Source: Gracilaria caudata
Lineage: Eukaryota; Rhodophyta; Florideophyceae; Gracilariales; Gracilariaceae
Assembly: GCA_030374735.1 (NCBI GenBank)
Contig: JASCIV010000482.1
Span: forward strand, 1 to 18,753
DNA length: 18,753 bases
Direction of reading: 5' to 3'
This document shows, in pieces, positions 16,381 to 18,753 of this stretch (its first letter is position 1; each line of letters begins with the position of its first letter). The notes under the pieces are model-generated. The model saw only the letters and a list, made by a program, of their open reading frames with translations. It searched no databases and was not told the DNA's origin. The position numbers and the translations under genes are program-made.

Positions 16381-17730
16381 ATGGGTTCCGTCAACTCCAC
16401 GGGCAACAAATTGGAGAAGGCTTTGCATGCTGACCTTCCGGAGGACGAACGATACTTTGGCCTCGAGAACTTCGGCAACACTTGCTACTGCAACTCCGTG
16501 TTGCAGGCGCTCTACTTTTGCGAGCCATTTCGAAAGGCTGTACTGGATTACACCAACAATCGCAGGATCGCCAAGCCGCAACCGATTGATTCTCGAGTCA
16601 ACTCCTCCAGTTTGTTTTCCACCGCCCCGTCTTTGTTGCCGAAGACTGCCAATGCCGCAACCCCCCTTGGTAATGCAGTTTCGAACGTTGCGCGTCCTGG
16701 TGACGGCGCTTCACCAAATGATTACGCCGCGCCCAGCCCCAACTTTCTCGACTCCAGCGATAACGGAGCGGAGGAAACTATGCTTACTGCCCTTGGCGAC
16801 TTATTCATGCAGATTGCTACACAGAAGAAGCGTACGGGCTCTGTACCACCAAAAACGTTTGTTAACAAGTTGCGTCAGGAGAATGAACTCTTCTCAAGCT
16901 ACATGCATCAGGATGCGCATGAATTTCTCAACTTCATTCTCAATGAAGTTGTCGAATGTCTGCGTAAAGAGAACTCTGCGAAGCGGCAACGTGAACAGAA
17001 TGATCTTTCGAAGGATACTTACGCCAATTACCTCACAAACATCAACGGAAAGCTGCAAAATGGCACCACCATTTCCGTTTCGGATGATTCCTGTGCGGAA
17101 GAAAAAGAAAACCCTAAGACATTTGTGCATGAGTTGTTCGAGGGTCATCTTTCGAACGAGGTAAGATGTCTATGTTGTGAAACTGTCACGCAGAGGGTAG
17201 AGTCGTTCTTTGACTTGAGCGTCGATGTTGAACAAAACTCATCGCTCACGTCATGCCTTCGCAATTTCTCCTCCACCGAACTGCTTGAGAAACAGGACAA
17301 GTTTTTCTGCGACGCGTGCTGTTCGCTTCAGGAAGCTGAGAGACGAATGAGAATCAAGCAGCTGCCCAAGATTCTTGCATTGCATTTGAAACGTTTCAAA
17401 TATGTCGAACCATTGGGCAAGTACAAGAAGCTCAACTATAGGGTTGTATTTCCTCTCGAGCTCCGTCTTTGTAACACTAGCGATGACGCGGAGGATCCCG
17501 ATCGTCTGTATTCTTTATTTGCGGTAGTAGTTCACGTTGGATCGGGTCCGAATCAAGGTCATTATGTATCTCTCATCAAATCTCATCGGCAATGGCTGAT
17601 GTTCGACGACGATGCAGTAGAGCCAAAGGACGAAGGGGAAATTCAAAGTGTATACGGCGTGACACAAGAGAGTGCGCAAAGCACAGAAGCTGGGTACATT
17701 TTGTTCTACGAGCAAGCTAACGCCTCCTAG
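16381..17730 (+). CDS. USP12/46-type ubiquitin-specific protease (plant UBP3/UBP4-like)
   Basis: This is a 449-residue cysteine protease that removes ubiquitin. The open frame extends up to a TTG at 16261, but the ATG at 16381 has a strong context (G at -3 and +4), and the protein then starts like plant UBP3/4: MGSVNSTGNKLEKAL, then ERYFGLENFGNTCYCNSVLQ. The Cys box holds catalytic Cys35. The His box is NQGHYVSLI (His394) followed by WLMFDDDAVE with Asp409-411. A zinc site is formed by C263xxC266 and C310xxC313. QDAHEFLNF (177-185) and LALHLKRFKY (332-341) are further family landmarks. Relatives are activated by WD40 partners such as WDR48/UAF1. The Met-Gly start with Ser6 fits N-myristoylation. 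Residues about 60-130 are a Ser/Ala/Pro-rich insertion that short USP12/46 proteins lack. The stop is TAG. Confidence 0.95.
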   Translation: MGSVNSTGNKLEKALHADLPEDERYFGLENFGNTCYCNSVLQALYFCEPFRKAVLDYTNNRRIAKPQPIDSRVNSSSLFSTAPSLLPKTANAATPLGNAVSNVARPGDGASPNDYAAPSPNFLDSSDNGAEETMLTALGDLFMQIATQKKRTGSVPPKTFVNKLRQENELFSSYMHQDAHEFLNFILNEVVECLRKENSAKRQREQNDLSKDTYANYLTNINGKLQNGTTISVSDDSCAEEKENPKTFVHELFEGHLSNEVRCLCCETVTQRVESFFDLSVDVEQNSSLTSCLRNFSSTELLEKQDKFFCDACCSLQEAERRMRIKQLPKILALHLKRFKYVEPLGKYKKLNYRVVFPLELRLCNTSDDAEDPDRLYSLFAVVVHVGSGPNQGHYVSLIKSHRQWLMFDDDAVEPKDEGEIQSVYGVTQESAQSTEAGYILFYEQANAS

Positions 17731-18090
17731 GCAGGTCGCAATCACTCATTAGCAGGCTATGCTGGAGGTTTCGCGAAGAGGTTTTGTTTTGTTTCTTTCT
17801 CTACCTCACGGCAGCCTGCGCGCTGGTTCGTTCCATTTGTACCCGATCAAACCATCAACACGTGCATATAACTGTTTCTAAGCTTACTATGTTCAGCATT
17901 TCAGTTGTTGTAACGACTGAATCACTTTGTTCATTTCATTCAGGCTGAAACTAAACACAAGTATTTCGCTTATCATTGCCTGGTGCTACCTCTTCGCCTG
18001 CCTGCGAAAAGGGAGTTGCTGTGCGATTGCGGGGTTGGAATTAGCTTGCTTGCGTACCTTGTGAGACTGTGGTATGAGCGCCCACATTAC
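17731..18090. other. Convergent gap, USP gene and Sel1 pseudogene
   Basis: This 360-base spacer should hold the USP 3' UTR. I see no gene, repeat or RNA in it. Confidence 0.5.
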
Positions 18091-18716
18091 CTAAAACTGC
18101 CAACTTCGTATGTGCAGCTCATTTTCCCTGGCGACCAGAGCGTCCTGTTCAAACCCATCTTGGCCATTCCGAAAACCCTTCCAAACCTCAACCAGTTCAT
18201 CGATTGGTGCCTTTGGTGTCTTTTGCTTTGGAATGGCACGTCTCACGAACTTCTCTGACACTTCTATATTCTTCTCCACCCCGTTCTTACCCTACCCATA
18301 TATGGAGGCCATCCACATCGCTTCAACACTATCATTCATTTCCACGTGCTTCTGATACAACTCTAATGCACGCGGTGCATTCACAGGCGCTCCGTTCGTA
18401 CCATTCCAGTACACAGTCGCGAGGTCATACACTGCTTTCAGCTGCTGTCCCTCTCGGATAGCCCCTTCCCACAGCCTAATCGCTTCTGTTATGTCTACTC
18501 GTACTCCATCGTCACCGAAAGCCAGCAAAAATGGTAGGTTCGACATTGCCATTCGAAACCCTCCTTCTCTAACCGCTTTTGCGTACAGCTCCTTGGCTTT
18601 GGGCGCATCTTTCGGAACTCCTTCCGCACCGTTCTTCAATAATGAACTCAAATATTCATCGCAACCACATCATTAGTCTCGTTGATTGCTTCCTCATATA
18701 GGTCTGTGTCCTTGCG
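18091..18716 (-). pseudogene. Sel1-repeat protein, disrupted
   Basis: Sel1-like repeats of about 36 residues follow one another on the minus strand: one with NGAEGVPKDAPKAKELYAKA, one with DDGVRVDITEAIRLWEGAI, one with NGTNGAPVNAPRALELYQKH, and a last one split by a stop. Sel1 repeats are helical scaffolds for protein assembly. The frame is broken twice. At 18652-18653 the reading shifts by one base between VVAMN and LSSLLKNG. At 18292-18294 an in-frame TAG interrupts a repeat after MWMASIYG; the same frame continues with GKNGVEKNIEVSEKFVRRAI, the rest of that unit, down to a TAG at 18091. A further TAA sits at 18717-18719, next to CTAAC and AG signals that could instead mark an intron end. 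TAG ends the PDR, cupin and USP genes, so it is not reassigned. The 5' part lies beyond the window. Confidence 0.75.
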
Positions 18717-18753
18717 TTAGGCCAGGAAATTGACATTCTAGATTGTATTCAAC

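Noticed and set aside
18292..18294. TAG as a reassigned sense codon
   Set aside because: The PDR, cupin and USP genes in the same window all end in TAG at the expected C termini.

Overview
The window looks like nuclear DNA of an intron-poor eukaryote. The protein families are eukaryotic: a full-length PDR/ABCG transporter, a Sey1/RHD3 ER-fusion GTPase, a USP12/46-type deubiquitinase and a germin-like cupin. Start sites are isolated ATGs with TATA boxes or Kozak-like contexts, there are no operons or ribosome binding sites, and intergenic spacers run to kilobases. All five complete genes read as single uninterrupted exons, including one of 4.2 kb. A plant-type USP start, a germin-like protein and almost no introns would fit a red alga; that assignment is an inference at low to moderate confidence.

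Layout. Bases 2-367 hold the 3' end of an unrecognised plus-strand gene. It converges on a 1391-residue minus-strand PDR transporter (755-4930). From 4931 to 7312 there is no convincing intact gene, but there is a 7-bp tandem repeat, at least five inverted repeats and low-grade coding-like fragments. At 7313-8180 lies a TATA-driven gene for a secreted protein, now broken by frame changes and stops. It converges on a minus-strand secreted parallel beta-helix protein (8499-9671). A 2.1-kb spacer with a perfect 45-nt hairpin separates that gene from a divergent, TATA-driven secreted germin-like cupin (11756-12268). After a 1-kb spacer come two plus-strand housekeeping genes, SEY1 (13306-15756) and a USP12/46-family deubiquitinase (16381-17730). 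The window ends in a minus-strand Sel1-repeat gene (18091-18716) with an in-frame TAG and a frameshift.

Functionally the window mixes membrane export (PDR pump), extracellular or cell-wall proteins (beta-helix, cupin, and the broken secreted gene) and core cell biology (ER tubule fusion, ubiquitin removal). Nothing shows that these genes act as one system. The better leads are a PDR pump whose first ATP site has lost every catalytic element, TATA boxes that sit only before the secreted-protein genes, a possible N-myristoylated USP, an ATGA-overlapping upstream ORF on SEY1, and two degenerating genes.
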